A stretch of DNA of 64,000 nucleotides. Source: Desulfobacterales bacterium. Its GTDB lineage: Bacteria; Desulfobacterota; Desulfobacteria; Desulfobacterales; JAFDDL01. The translations under genes were made by a program, and so were the position numbers. Below are positions 35,401-43,970 of the stretch, in pieces (position 1 is the first letter of the stretch; the number at the start of each line of letters is the position of its first letter). The notes beneath the pieces are model-generated. The model searched no databases. It was given only the letters and a program-made list of their open reading frames with translations, and was not told the origin of the DNA. The stretch lies in the NCBI GenBank assembly GCA_034003325.1, contig JAVEYW010000004.1, forward strand, positions 247,887 through 311,886. The letters are read 5' to 3'.

Positions 35401-36165
35401 TCATGTATTCTCGGCGGCGAGCCGGCACCCTGATTCTCTCACCCATACGACCTTTCCGTCCAGGATGGTCATATCCACTTTCATGTCCAGGACGACCTCA
35501 TCGTCAGATCGCAACAGATCCCCGTTCAACAAAATCAAATCCGCTGTTTTTCCAGGCGTGATGTCGCCCTTAACGGCTTCTTCAAAGGCAGCGCGGGCGG
35601 CATTACAGGTATAGAGAGCCAGGGCGTTCGGCAGAGAAACGCGCTCCTGAAGGTTGATTTGTGTGCCGGTTCGGGTTTTTCTGGAAAGGGCTGCATAGAT
35701 GCCCGCAAAAGGGTTCAACGGTCCCACGGGGCTGTCTGAACCAGCGGCTACGGCCACGCCTGCTTTCATGAAAGACCCGATGGGATAGAGATCGGCGTGT
35801 TTTTCCGCGGGGACGGTTTGAATATATCGATCGCCGTTATCAAAAAGAAATCCCGGCTGGGTGACCACGTGGATGCCGAGCGCAGCCAGGCGATGGGACA
35901 AATGCGGGGGGCACAAAAATGCATGCTCCAGGCGATCCCGATGGTCCGAATGCGGCTTGGCGGACAAGGCCGCTTCAATGGCCGCGCAGGCGGCCTCAAT
36001 GGCGCTTTCTTCCACGGCATGAATGGACACCTGCACCTCGAAGCTGTTCGCTTTGGCGACCAGCCGATGAAGGTCCTGCGGTTTCGGGTAAAGTCTGCCG
36101 GTCGTTTCGTTTAGAATAATCTTGATACCTATGAGTAAGGATATATTAAGGAAACGGCATGGGGT
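35401..36165 (-). pseudogene. Amidohydrolase (YtcJ-like) fragment, N-terminal half missing
   Basis: The open frame from a stop at 36166-36168 encodes the C-terminal half of an amidohydrolase_3 protein: GIKIILNETTG, VQVSIHAVEES, DRLEHAFLCPP, AVAAGSDSPVGPLNPF and the end DGKVVWVRES. Family members are over 500 residues; here only about 245 are left, and the metal-binding HxH of the N-terminus is absent. Similarity starts near 36129, where a sequence shared with 24.3 kb begins, so a rearrangement probably removed the rest. A GTG at 36036 could initiate 211 residues, but function is unlikely. Confidence 0.75.
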
Positions 36166-36215
36166 CTATGGTACCGATTATACCCTCACAAGGCTATATT
36201 TATTTACTTATTTAT

Positions 36216-36605
36216 TTACCTGGAATACCGGATTGTCAACGCCGACACAACACCCCAAATCCAATTGAAGACAAAGACGGCCGCCGGAGTTAACAGCCCG
36301 AGTTCAATGCCACCGACCCCTTTTTGGGCCTTTGGAAAAACGATAAACAGTTGCACGATTGTTGGAAAGAGGCTTAAGATCGTGCCCTTATAGATCGGCC
36401 TGGCATTATACAGGGGCAAAAAAAACAACACCCCCCAAATTCCCCCCCAGACGATCCTCGGATACAACCAACCGGCAGTTAACGCCGGGGCAAGGGATAC
36501 CCCCAAGGATCGGGTGATGCCCAAATCACCGAATAGCCATACGGCCAAACTGTTGACCACCGCTCCCAAACAACCTGCTGAAAAGTAAATCAGTAGTCTT
36601 TTCAT
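36216..36605 (-). CDS. Small membrane protein of unknown function
   Basis: A 129-residue protein with about four hydrophobic helices (SAGCLGAVVNSLAVWLFG, GGIWGVLFFLPLY, SLFPTIVQLFIVF, LTPAAVFVFNWIWGVVSAL). AAGGAG lies a few bases before the ATG. I do not recognise the family. It stands alone between the amidohydrolase remnant and a palindromic repeat. Confidence 0.7.
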   Translation of the reverse strand: MKRLLIYFSAGCLGAVVNSLAVWLFGDLGITRSLGVSLAPALTAGWLYPRIVWGGIWGVLFFLPLYNARPIYKGTILSLFPTIVQLFIVFPKAQKGVGGIELGLLTPAAVFVFNWIWGVVSALTIRYSR

Positions 36606-36664
36606 AGCCTTATCTCCTTAAGAAATCAGAAAATACCTGATGCTGACTATTGCTCGCAACCCCC

Positions 36665-36724
36665 TAGGGGCGAACCTGTGTGTTCGCCCTGATTACGAAG
36701 GGCGAACACACAGATTCGCCCCTA
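36665..36724. repeat. REP-like palindrome, copy 1
   Basis: Two 26-base arms (36665-36690 and 36699-36724) are inverted copies with one mismatch around GATTACGA. Each arm contains GGGGCGAA and TTCGCCC with CTGTGTG between. A related palindrome lies at 58356-58441. It is intergenic and non-coding, typical of a dispersed palindromic repeat. Confidence 0.75.
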
Positions 36725-36865
36725 CAATGCCAACGGTCAATCGAAAATGCGCAATACATAAACGGTATATCGAAAAACCCGGTGTCCTTTATAACACCTT
36801 TTGTTCATGGAGTGATTCGGCGCACTCGGCGCATGCGTGAGCGAGCGCGTTGCGGCACGGCCCGT

Positions 36866-37645
36866 TTACTCAGTGAATTTCTCACGCAAAATCCTCACGT
36901 CCGATGGGTCGATTTTCAGGTATTGCGTTATAAAATTTTCGATACCGCCCGCTGCCGTTTGCACGGCATGCCAAAACGCATCAAAATATTCCGGTTGTGC
37001 GCTCAGCACGGGTTCGATAAGGGGTTTATCGGAGAACAGGCGTTTTGATCCCAAAAGGTATTCCAGACGCGCGATCCCCTCGGCCATATTCCGGTAGGCG
37101 CGGGAAGACAACAAATAATCCTCCAGGATTCCCTGTTTTGGCACCCCCAGGGCTGCCAGGAGCAACGCGGAGGCAATGCCGGTGCGATCTTTCCCCAATG
37201 AACAAATGATTAAAACGCCGGACTCGGTGGTTATCAAGTGGTTCAAAAAGGCGCGAAATATATCGGCGGAATCGATTACCAAAGAAGTGTAAATGAGTTT
37301 CATTCGCGCGGTAACATCGTTTGCGCTCGATGCGCTCGTCTCCAGAAACGTCATGAGGTGCCCGACACTTCCCCCGGAAACCCCCAATTCAACAATCCGC
37401 GGTGGGGAAGCTACGGGAAATTGCAGGGGGCGGTAACGCCTTTCCGCCCGCGTTCTGAAGTCAAAGGCCGTATCAATGCCAAGCCCTTCAAAGTGTTCTA
37501 TATCTTTTGGGGTCTTTAATTCAACATGTCCGCTGCGAAACAGAAGATCCCCCCGCGTTGTTCGCCCATTGGCCGCCGCATAGCCACCCATGTGACGAAA
37601 GTTTGAAACCCCGGTGAAGTTGAAAAACCGATCAGACTGCAACAT
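36866..37645 (-). CDS. Protein-tyrosine phosphatase-like protein
   Basis: A 259-residue protein of the tyrosine phosphatase family found in bacteria. The catalytic CX5R loop is LIICSLGKDRTGIAS (Cys near residue 145), with the usual GKDRTG. The His normally before the Cys is Ile. The N-terminal part has FRHMGGYAAANGRTTRGDLLFRSG, a family hallmark. It would dephosphorylate tyrosine or phosphoinositide-like substrates in the cytoplasm. The start at 37645 lacks a strong ribosome-binding site but fits the family N-terminus. Confidence 0.88.
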   Translation of the reverse strand: MLQSDRFFNFTGVSNFRHMGGYAAANGRTTRGDLLFRSGHVELKTPKDIEHFEGLGIDTAFDFRTRAERRYRPLQFPVASPPRIVELGVSGGSVGHLMTFLETSASSANDVTARMKLIYTSLVIDSADIFRAFLNHLITTESGVLIICSLGKDRTGIASALLLAALGVPKQGILEDYLLSSRAYRNMAEGIARLEYLLGSKRLFSDKPLIEPVLSAQPEYFDAFWHAVQTAAGGIENFITQYLKIDPSDVRILREKFTE

Positions 37646-37690
37646 CGTTCGCCTCTTTTTATTTTAGTGATACCATATTTTCGACGGCGA

Positions 37691-39196
37691 TCACTCTGAA
37701 TTTTTCATTAAACCCGGTTGCATGGCCGCCAATCGGCGCTCTTTCTTATAATCATCGAATTTCTGATAGGTTTCCTGCTGCCACATGGGCGCGCCGAACA
37801 CCTCGTGCTTAAAGGCGGTGATGCCGATCTTGAGAAAGTGTTTGTGATGGTGACGCAAAATCGGATTTAAGGAAAAAAAGGCCTTTAAGACTTCCTTTGG
37901 CTGCCAGTAGTACTTTCGGATTAAGGAGATATGCGCATCCGTGATCTCATCGAGATTCGGTTCTTCCTTTGTCGGCATGACCGCCTGAATCATATCGTAT
38001 TTCGAATAATCTTGAACCTTGATGCGCCCGAGCCGCTCCATTTCCGCGTGAAACGGGGTACCCGGAAAGGGGGTCACCACATTGAGGCCGAGATGATCCA
38101 CATATTTTCGCAAGAATTTCATCAGGTGAATCCGGTCTTTTTCCGTCTCTTCCCAGAGCCCGATCATCACGGTGGCCATGACCATGAGGCCATGGGTTTT
38201 CAGAATATGAAGGGCCTTTTGATTGACGTCAATGGTGGTTCTTTTATTAAATGCATCCAGAAACGCCTGCCGGCTGTGCTCGATGCCGAGCATGAACTGA
38301 TAGACGCCGGCCTCTTTAAAGCCGGCCATCAGATCCTCGTCCCGGACAATGAGATCCGCCCGGGACTGAAGCCAGAAACGCTGGCCGGTTTTCCGGGCGG
38401 TCATCTCTTGAATAAATCCTTCCCCTTTTTCACGGGTCAGGTTAAAAATATCGTCTCCCACGTAGAAGATATCGCGGCGATAGGTTTCTTTCAGCAACTC
38501 GAATTCTTCCGCAATCTTTCGGGGGCTTTTGGATCGCCAGTTATGTTGCCAAAAAACAGCCTCCGAGCAAAAACTGCAATCAAACCGGCATCCTCTTGCG
38601 AAATTCACCAGAAAGCCGCGTTTGCCTTCGGACGGCAGCCCGACGTAGGGATGCTCCATGTTGTATAGGTGGTAGGCGGGCATGGGAAGCGCATCGAGAT
38701 CGGCAATGAGGGGTCGCGGGCCGGTAAAAACAAAGCGCTCGTTTCCATCCAGATAGGCCAACCCCGGAATTCCGGACACATCGCTTTGTTTCTCGATGGC
38801 CCGAAGAAATTCATGGCAGGTAATCTCCCCTTCCCCCACGCAGATAAAATCGATGGCGGCGCATTGGCGAAGGGTTTCCTCCGCATTGAGGGACGGGTGC
38901 GCGCCGCCGGCGATGATCCGGGTCTTCGGGCTGACCTCCTTGATCAGCCGGGCCGCGTTCAGGGTGTCCGGCATAAAATAGGTACAGGCCGTGGTCAGGC
39001 CAACCACTTCGGGTCGCTCGGCCCGAATTTTTTCTTCCAGATTCCGCCAGGGATTTTCCGCGATCGTGCCGTCAAAAAACTCGATATCGAAATCGTTTTC
39101 AAGATAGGCCACCAATTGCAGGCATCCGGGACTGGGCACCCATGCCCGCAAAAACTCCCAGATCTTATGCGGCGGATCCACCAACAGAAATTTCAT
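37691..39196 (-). CDS. B12-binding-domain radical SAM protein, coupled to an ABC transporter
   Basis: A 501-residue protein. An N-terminal cobalamin-binding-like domain (FLLVDPPHKIWEFLRAW, RIIAGGAHPSLNAEETL) is followed by a radical SAM core with CRFDCSFC (about residues 201-208) binding the [4Fe-4S] cluster. The family includes BchE-like cyclases and methyltransferases; the substrate is unknown. The ATG at 39196 overlaps the stop of the livF-like gene (ATGA), so it is translated with the transporter. That suggests it acts on the imported compound or a product made from it. Confidence 0.9.
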   Translation of the reverse strand: MKFLLVDPPHKIWEFLRAWVPSPGCLQLVAYLENDFDIEFFDGTIAENPWRNLEEKIRAERPEVVGLTTACTYFMPDTLNAARLIKEVSPKTRIIAGGAHPSLNAEETLRQCAAIDFICVGEGEITCHEFLRAIEKQSDVSGIPGLAYLDGNERFVFTGPRPLIADLDALPMPAYHLYNMEHPYVGLPSEGKRGFLVNFARGCRFDCSFCSEAVFWQHNWRSKSPRKIAEEFELLKETYRRDIFYVGDDIFNLTREKGEGFIQEMTARKTGQRFWLQSRADLIVRDEDLMAGFKEAGVYQFMLGIEHSRQAFLDAFNKRTTIDVNQKALHILKTHGLMVMATVMIGLWEETEKDRIHLMKFLRKYVDHLGLNVVTPFPGTPFHAEMERLGRIKVQDYSKYDMIQAVMPTKEEPNLDEITDAHISLIRKYYWQPKEVLKAFFSLNPILRHHHKHFLKIGITAFKHEVFGAPMWQQETYQKFDDYKKERRLAAMQPGLMKNSE

Positions 39197-39951
39197 GATG
39201 TATCTCCAAAATAAAGTTGCCGGACAACGGCATTCAGCGGCCATTGTTCCGCCGGCGCCATTCCGAATACAAACCCGTCATCCATGATACAAACGGAATC
39301 GGAAAGTAACAGCACCGCCTCGGCATTTTGCTCTGCGATTAAGATGGTGAGTCCCTCTTGTTTCAATTGTTGAAGCGCCTTGCTGATCGTGTCCATCACA
39401 AGCGGCGCAAGCCCCAGAAACGGTTCATCCAGCAAGAGCATCGTTGGCCGCGCCATCAGCGCTCTGGCAATGGAAAGCATCTGCTGCTCACCACCGCTTA
39501 AGGTTCCCGCCTTTTGGCGGCGCCGCTCTTTGAGCACGGGGAAAAGGTGAAACATTCGATCCAACTCCGCCTTGATGCACGGCCCGCCGCCGCGATTGCG
39601 TTTCCCGGGAGGACCCGCGCCCAGAAAAAGGTTGTCCAGCACGGAAAGGGTGTGAAAGATATGCCTGCCCTGCGGCGCATGACTCAATCCTCTATCAACG
39701 ATGTCCGAGGGGGAAAGGCCCGTGATATTTTCGCCATTAAAAAAAACAGCGCCTTCGGTGATGTGGCCATCCGCATCTTCAATCACACCGGAAAGGGTTT
39801 TAAACAAGGACGTCTTTCCCGCTCCATTTTTCCCCAGCATTCCGGTAATGCTCGCTTTTTCAATCGATACCGCGCACCGGTACAGCGCCCGGACATCCCC
39901 GACCACCGATTCGTACCAAAGCGTCAGGTCATTCACTTCCAACAACACCAC
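39193..39951 (-). CDS. livF: ABC transporter ATP-binding protein, LivF type
   Basis: A 252-residue ATPase with Walker A MLGKNGAGKTS, the family signature LSGGEQQML, Walker B LLLDEPFLGLAP and the LivF-like SHAPQGRHIF segment. It powers uptake of branched-chain amino acids or related carboxylic or aromatic compounds together with LivG, LivM and LivH. Its stop overlaps the radical SAM start and it begins just after the livG-like stop. HAAT-family systems in anaerobes often carry aromatic acids, so the substrate is open. Confidence 0.92.
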   Translation of the reverse strand: MVLLEVNDLTLWYESVVGDVRALYRCAVSIEKASITGMLGKNGAGKTSLFKTLSGVIEDADGHITEGAVFFNGENITGLSPSDIVDRGLSHAPQGRHIFHTLSVLDNLFLGAGPPGKRNRGGGPCIKAELDRMFHLFPVLKERRRQKAGTLSGGEQQMLSIARALMARPTMLLLDEPFLGLAPLVMDTISKALQQLKQEGLTILIAEQNAEAVLLLSDSVCIMDDGFVFGMAPAEQWPLNAVVRQLYFGDTS

Positions 39952-39954
39952 GGG

Positions 39955-40716
39955 TCAGCCTCCCCAATAGGCGCGCATCACTTCCGGATTGCGCCTGATC
40001 TCGTCGGGCTTTGCCTTAGCAATAATCCGGCCCTGGTGCAACACCGCAATCTCATCCGAAAGCGTTGAAATCGAATTAAAATGATGATCGATCAGGATCA
40101 GGGTCATCCCCTGATGCCGCAACGTGATCAGCTTTTTCGCCAACCAGGCGATCTCGGTTTCGCTCAATCCCCCGAAGGGCTCATCCAGCAGCAGCAACCG
40201 GGGGCTCATGGCGAGGCATCTGGCAATTTCCACCAGGCGTTTGCTGAAAGAAGAGATCTGCGCCATCTTCCGGTCCGCCTTATCGTAAAGATCGAAAAAG
40301 TCCAGCGCTTCAAAGGCAAGGGCCAAATTACGATGTTCTTCCCGGTAAACCGAGGGAGAGCGAATTCCGGCCATCCAAAAGGAGACCTTTGTTTTCAGGT
40401 AGCGGCCCAGCAGAACGTTTTCGATCACGGTCAGGTTGCAAAATACCTGGCAGGTCTGAAACGATCGGGCCACCCCTTTTTTCGCAATGGCCACGGGCGA
40501 GAGCGCCGAGATGTTCTCCCCGTCCAAGCGGACCGAGCCGGCATTCGGTTTTTCAAGGCCGCTGATCACATCAAAGAGCGTCGTCTTTCCGGCGCCGTTG
40601 GGCCCGATCAGGGAGATGATTTGACCCGGAGCGACATTCAGGGAGACGCCAGCCAGGGCTTGAACGCCGTTGTATCGCTTTTCGATCGATGCCATCGAGA
40701 GAAGGGGCCAACTCAT
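39955..40716 (-). CDS. livG: ABC transporter ATP-binding protein, LivG type
   Basis: A 253-residue ATPase with Walker A LIGPNGAGKTT, LivG-like GVARSFQTCQVF, and Walker B LLLDEPFGGLS. The signature region reads ISSFSKRLVEIAR, in which the usual LSxGxQ is replaced by ISSFSKR, a notable divergence of the signature motif. ATG at 40716 overlaps the livM-like stop by ATGA. It pairs with LivF as the nucleotide-binding heterodimer. Confidence 0.9.
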   Translation of the reverse strand: MSWPLLSMASIEKRYNGVQALAGVSLNVAPGQIISLIGPNGAGKTTLFDVISGLEKPNAGSVRLDGENISALSPVAIAKKGVARSFQTCQVFCNLTVIENVLLGRYLKTKVSFWMAGIRSPSVYREEHRNLALAFEALDFFDLYDKADRKMAQISSFSKRLVEIARCLAMSPRLLLLDEPFGGLSETEIAWLAKKLITLRHQGMTLILIDHHFNSISTLSDEIAVLHQGRIIAKAKPDEIRRNPEVMRAYWGG

Positions 40717-41693
40717 TTCTCGATCTCTTTTCGCCAGTGCGCGGGCGCCCAGATGCGGACCAAATCGTGCCATCTGGCCCCGATGCCCCGGAAAATGCCT
40801 TCCGGGAAAACCACCAGCAGCGAAATCAGGAGCAATCCCAGCAGCGGCAGGCTGTATGCCCGGTATGCGCCGAGCCGGTGCAGAAGCCAGGTCAAAAAAA
40901 TCGCACCGAAAACCGACCCGCCCGGGCTCGTGGTGCCGCCGAGAAGGACCATCATCACCAGCATGACCGAAAGATTCAGCCCGAAGGATTCGGGGCTCAC
41001 GGACGTCAGCACGGAGGCAAAAAGCGCCCCGCCGACACCGGCATAGACCGCGCTAAGCACCCAATAGCGTTGCTTGATGTTTCCAGGGTCCACGCCGACG
41101 GTTCCGGCGACCGTTTCATTTAACGCTACGGAAGCCGCGGCCTTGCCGTATTTGGAATGAATCAGGTTCCTGGCGAAGATGAAAAAAAGATACGCGATTC
41201 CCCAGACCCAGTAAAATTGTTTAAGGGGGGTATCCAACGGCACGCCGAAAAGGGAAACCCACGGAATATTGCCGATTCCCGAAACCCCGCCCGTCAGCGT
41301 GCCCCATTCGGTGGCAACCATCTGGAAAATCACCACCAGCCCCATGGTGGCCAGGGCCAGGAAATATTCCCGAAGTTTCAACAGCGGCCGGGCAATGATT
41401 CGGGCGAAAATGCCGGCCGCAACCCCTCCCGCCACCATGGCCAGAACGCCCGGCACACCGAAACGAACCGATAAAATCGCATGCGTGTACCCGCCGATAC
41501 CAAAGAAGGCCGCATGCCCAATGGAAATCTGCCCGGCGACCCCCAGAAACAAACTTAGCCCCATGGCCGCGATGGCATAGGTTCCCGCGATTACCAGGAG
41601 ATGCGCAATCAGCGTGCGATTGGTCAATAGCGGAAGCAATAAAAAAATGATGAGAAAATAGATTTCCATTCTCGTGATGTAGTGGCGTTTCAT
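40713..41693 (-). CDS. livM: ABC transporter permease, LivM type
   Basis: A 326-residue permease with about eight or nine hydrophobic helices and LivM motifs: GQISIGHAAFFGIGGYTHAI near residue 55 and the EAA-like loop NETVAGTVGVDPGNIKQRYW. The ATG at 41693 overlaps the livH-like stop (ATGA). A long upstream extension of the frame lies inside livH and is not used. Confidence 0.93.
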   Translation of the reverse strand: MKRHYITRMEIYFLIIFLLLPLLTNRTLIAHLLVIAGTYAIAAMGLSLFLGVAGQISIGHAAFFGIGGYTHAILSVRFGVPGVLAMVAGGVAAGIFARIIARPLLKLREYFLALATMGLVVIFQMVATEWGTLTGGVSGIGNIPWVSLFGVPLDTPLKQFYWVWGIAYLFFIFARNLIHSKYGKAAASVALNETVAGTVGVDPGNIKQRYWVLSAVYAGVGGALFASVLTSVSPESFGLNLSVMLVMMVLLGGTTSPGGSVFGAIFLTWLLHRLGAYRAYSLPLLGLLLISLLVVFPEGIFRGIGARWHDLVRIWAPAHWRKEIEK

Positions 41694-42577
41694 TTTCTGG
41701 CCTCCAACAGCGCGCGGGAGCCCAAAATTCCCTTTGGTCTGACGCAGAGAATCAGTATCAGCACGCCAAAGGCCACGGCATCCTTGTAACCGGCCGGAAT
41801 AAACCCGACACTCACCGATTCGAGCACACCCAGAATCAGCCCGCCCAGCATGGCGCCGGTATAAGTCCCCCATCCGCCGATGATCGCTGCGGCAAAGCCT
41901 TTCAGCCCCAACAAGGTGCCCGCGTTATATTGGGCAAAATAAACGGGGGTGATGAAAATTCCGGCCAGAGCGCCCATGGCGGCGCTGACACCAAAGGCGA
42001 TTTGGGTGATGCGGTTTCGATTGATGCCCACCAATGCGGCACCCTGCCGATCCGTGGAAACGGCCTCCATCGCCTTTCCGAGATAAGAATATCGGGACCA
42101 GGTGGAGAGAAGGGCCACCAGCAACACCGCCAACCCCAGTACCCACAGGCTCTGAGGGGAAACGCGAACCGCACGAAACAAAAGTACCGGCGTGTGGCTG
42201 GTAAAGGGCGGAAGGGCTTGCGGATCACTGCCAAAGAGAATATTCGCCGCACCCTGCAGAAAAAAAGAAATGCCGATGGTGACCATGATGAGGATCAACA
42301 CCGGCTTTTTTCTCAAAGGCCGGATCACGGCAAACTCCATGGAAATGCCCACCATCACCGTGGCGGCCGTGGCAAGCGCGCCAGCCAAAAGATAAGGCAT
42401 TCCCCGGTTCAGGAAAAAAACGGCACTCAGGGCGCCGATGGTGACAAATTCCCCCTGCGCGAGATTCAAAATATTGGAGGCTCTGTAAATGGTGATGAAT
42501 CCAAGCGCAATCAAGCCGTAGACCGCACCGGTGGTCATGCCGGCCATGATGAGCTGAATCAGTATGCCCGTCGTCAA
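41690..42577 (-). CDS. livH: ABC transporter permease, LivH type
   Basis: A 295-residue permease. It starts with the LivH pattern TGAVYGLIALGFITIYRASN, followed by LNLAQGEFVTIGA and the cytoplasmic loop STDRQGAALVGINRNR. It forms the membrane channel with LivM. The cognate binding protein is separated from it by a fic gene, an unusual break in the liv operon. Confidence 0.93.
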   Translation of the reverse strand: MTTGILIQLIMAGMTTGAVYGLIALGFITIYRASNILNLAQGEFVTIGALSAVFFLNRGMPYLLAGALATAATVMVGISMEFAVIRPLRKKPVLILIMVTIGISFFLQGAANILFGSDPQALPPFTSHTPVLLFRAVRVSPQSLWVLGLAVLLVALLSTWSRYSYLGKAMEAVSTDRQGAALVGINRNRITQIAFGVSAAMGALAGIFITPVYFAQYNAGTLLGLKGFAAAIIGGWGTYTGAMLGGLILGVLESVSVGFIPAGYKDAVAFGVLILILCVRPKGILGSRALLEARK

Positions 42578-42632
42578 TCACTCACCTTTTTTTTCACGCC
42601 CCCGGTCATCGGCAGACAACTCCACGCTGTCA

Positions 42633-43826
42633 TCATTCAGGCCCTAAATCCGGGAACCAAACCGGCAGCAGGTGGGCGCTGAAATGAAGCCGCACCGGCC
42701 CCTTCGGTGTATCCGAAACAAGTAGCCCTTCATCGATCAATTCGGACAACAAGGTTCGGGCCGTTCTCTCCCCGAGACCGGTCAGTTGTGATGCCTCCCC
42801 GCGGCCGAAGGCGCCCATTAAAAAGGCTTCTTTGATTAGATGAAATGCTTCTGGTTTTATCGGTTTCAAGCCGGGCAGCAATAGATTGGCTCTCAAGCGG
42901 ATGTATTGCTCAATACGCTTCAAGAGGCCCTCAAGTGACAGCACTTTTTGCATAAATGCGATTTGATCGAGACAAATCGAAAAAAAGAACTCACAAAATC
43001 GATCCAACCCTTTCTGGGACAAATTGCCGCGGCCGTCCAGATCCCCTTGCCGGGGTCTGTCGGCATCGGCCAGCGCCGCCATATAATCGGGTTTAAAGCG
43101 CGCAAACCCACGGTTAATCGACCAAAGGTCGTAACCTGCAATACCCGACGTTTTTAAGCAAACACCGGTAAAAAGCCGCGCCACGCGCCCGTTTCCATCT
43201 GAAAAAGGATGAATCCACATCAGCCGGTGATGGGCCGCTGCAATGGCCGAAAGTTTCTCGATGCGGGAAAAACGCGACAAATCATACTGCCTGTCAAATT
43301 CCGACATAAAGGATTCAATGGCAAGCGGCGCCACAGGGACCAGGCCGGCGACCTTGACGGAATGATCCCGAAATGCGCCGGGAATAACCGCCACCGAGGT
43401 TTTTCCGTCCACGCTGTCTATCCTTTTAAATCGGTCCGGCAGTTTTTCGTAGAAACGCCGATGAATGGAACGGATGAAATCAGGCGCGGTGGGGCGGACA
43501 GTCCCTGAATGTATCTCATGATCCAGATCCCGCTCCAGCCATACGTGGGCCCTGGCTTCCACCTGCAAATCGCGTTTGACCGGATCTCGATCATATGCCT
43601 GCGCCATGGCGCGTTCAATCTCCACCGGATGGGTGTTATGATCCTCGATCAAATTGGAATAATAGGTATTGGTGATACGCAAAAAATCGATCAACCCCTG
43701 CAGGGTAATGGGGTGCAGCTTGCCCGCCAGGGCAGCCGACTTTTCAATAATCTCAACAGCCGAATCTTGCAAATCGGAATGTGTTGAAGGCAAATATGGC
43801 GTCATATGGAAAACGTTGTCATACAT
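42633..43826 (-). CDS. Fic-domain protein (AMP transferase type)
   Basis: A 397-residue protein with the Fic motif IHPFSDGNGRVARL (about residue 210). SNLIEDHNTHPVE in the N-terminal part stands where the inhibitory (S/T)xxxE(G/N) motif is often found. The C-terminal region (QLTGLGERTARTLLSELIDEG) is a winged-helix domain. Fic proteins usually transfer AMP to hydroxyl side chains of target proteins and many act as regulators or toxins. No separate antitoxin gene is adjacent, so self-inhibition by the N-terminal motif is plausible. It sits between livH and the binding-protein gene. Confidence 0.9.
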   Translation of the reverse strand: MYDNVFHMTPYLPSTHSDLQDSAVEIIEKSAALAGKLHPITLQGLIDFLRITNTYYSNLIEDHNTHPVEIERAMAQAYDRDPVKRDLQVEARAHVWLERDLDHEIHSGTVRPTAPDFIRSIHRRFYEKLPDRFKRIDSVDGKTSVAVIPGAFRDHSVKVAGLVPVAPLAIESFMSEFDRQYDLSRFSRIEKLSAIAAAHHRLMWIHPFSDGNGRVARLFTGVCLKTSGIAGYDLWSINRGFARFKPDYMAALADADRPRQGDLDGRGNLSQKGLDRFCEFFFSICLDQIAFMQKVLSLEGLLKRIEQYIRLRANLLLPGLKPIKPEAFHLIKEAFLMGAFGRGEASQLTGLGERTARTLLSELIDEGLLVSDTPKGPVRLHFSAHLLPVWFPDLGPE

Positions 43827-43970
43827 ATTGCCGATCCTTTTTTCCGATCTTATATAAAAATAAATCTATAAATACAATTAATAAAAATAAACTTTCATGT
43901 TTAACCTGAAAATATATGCCGATTATGCGGGATGTTTGGGGCGCCGGAATACGGTTTAAAAAATCAGTGA

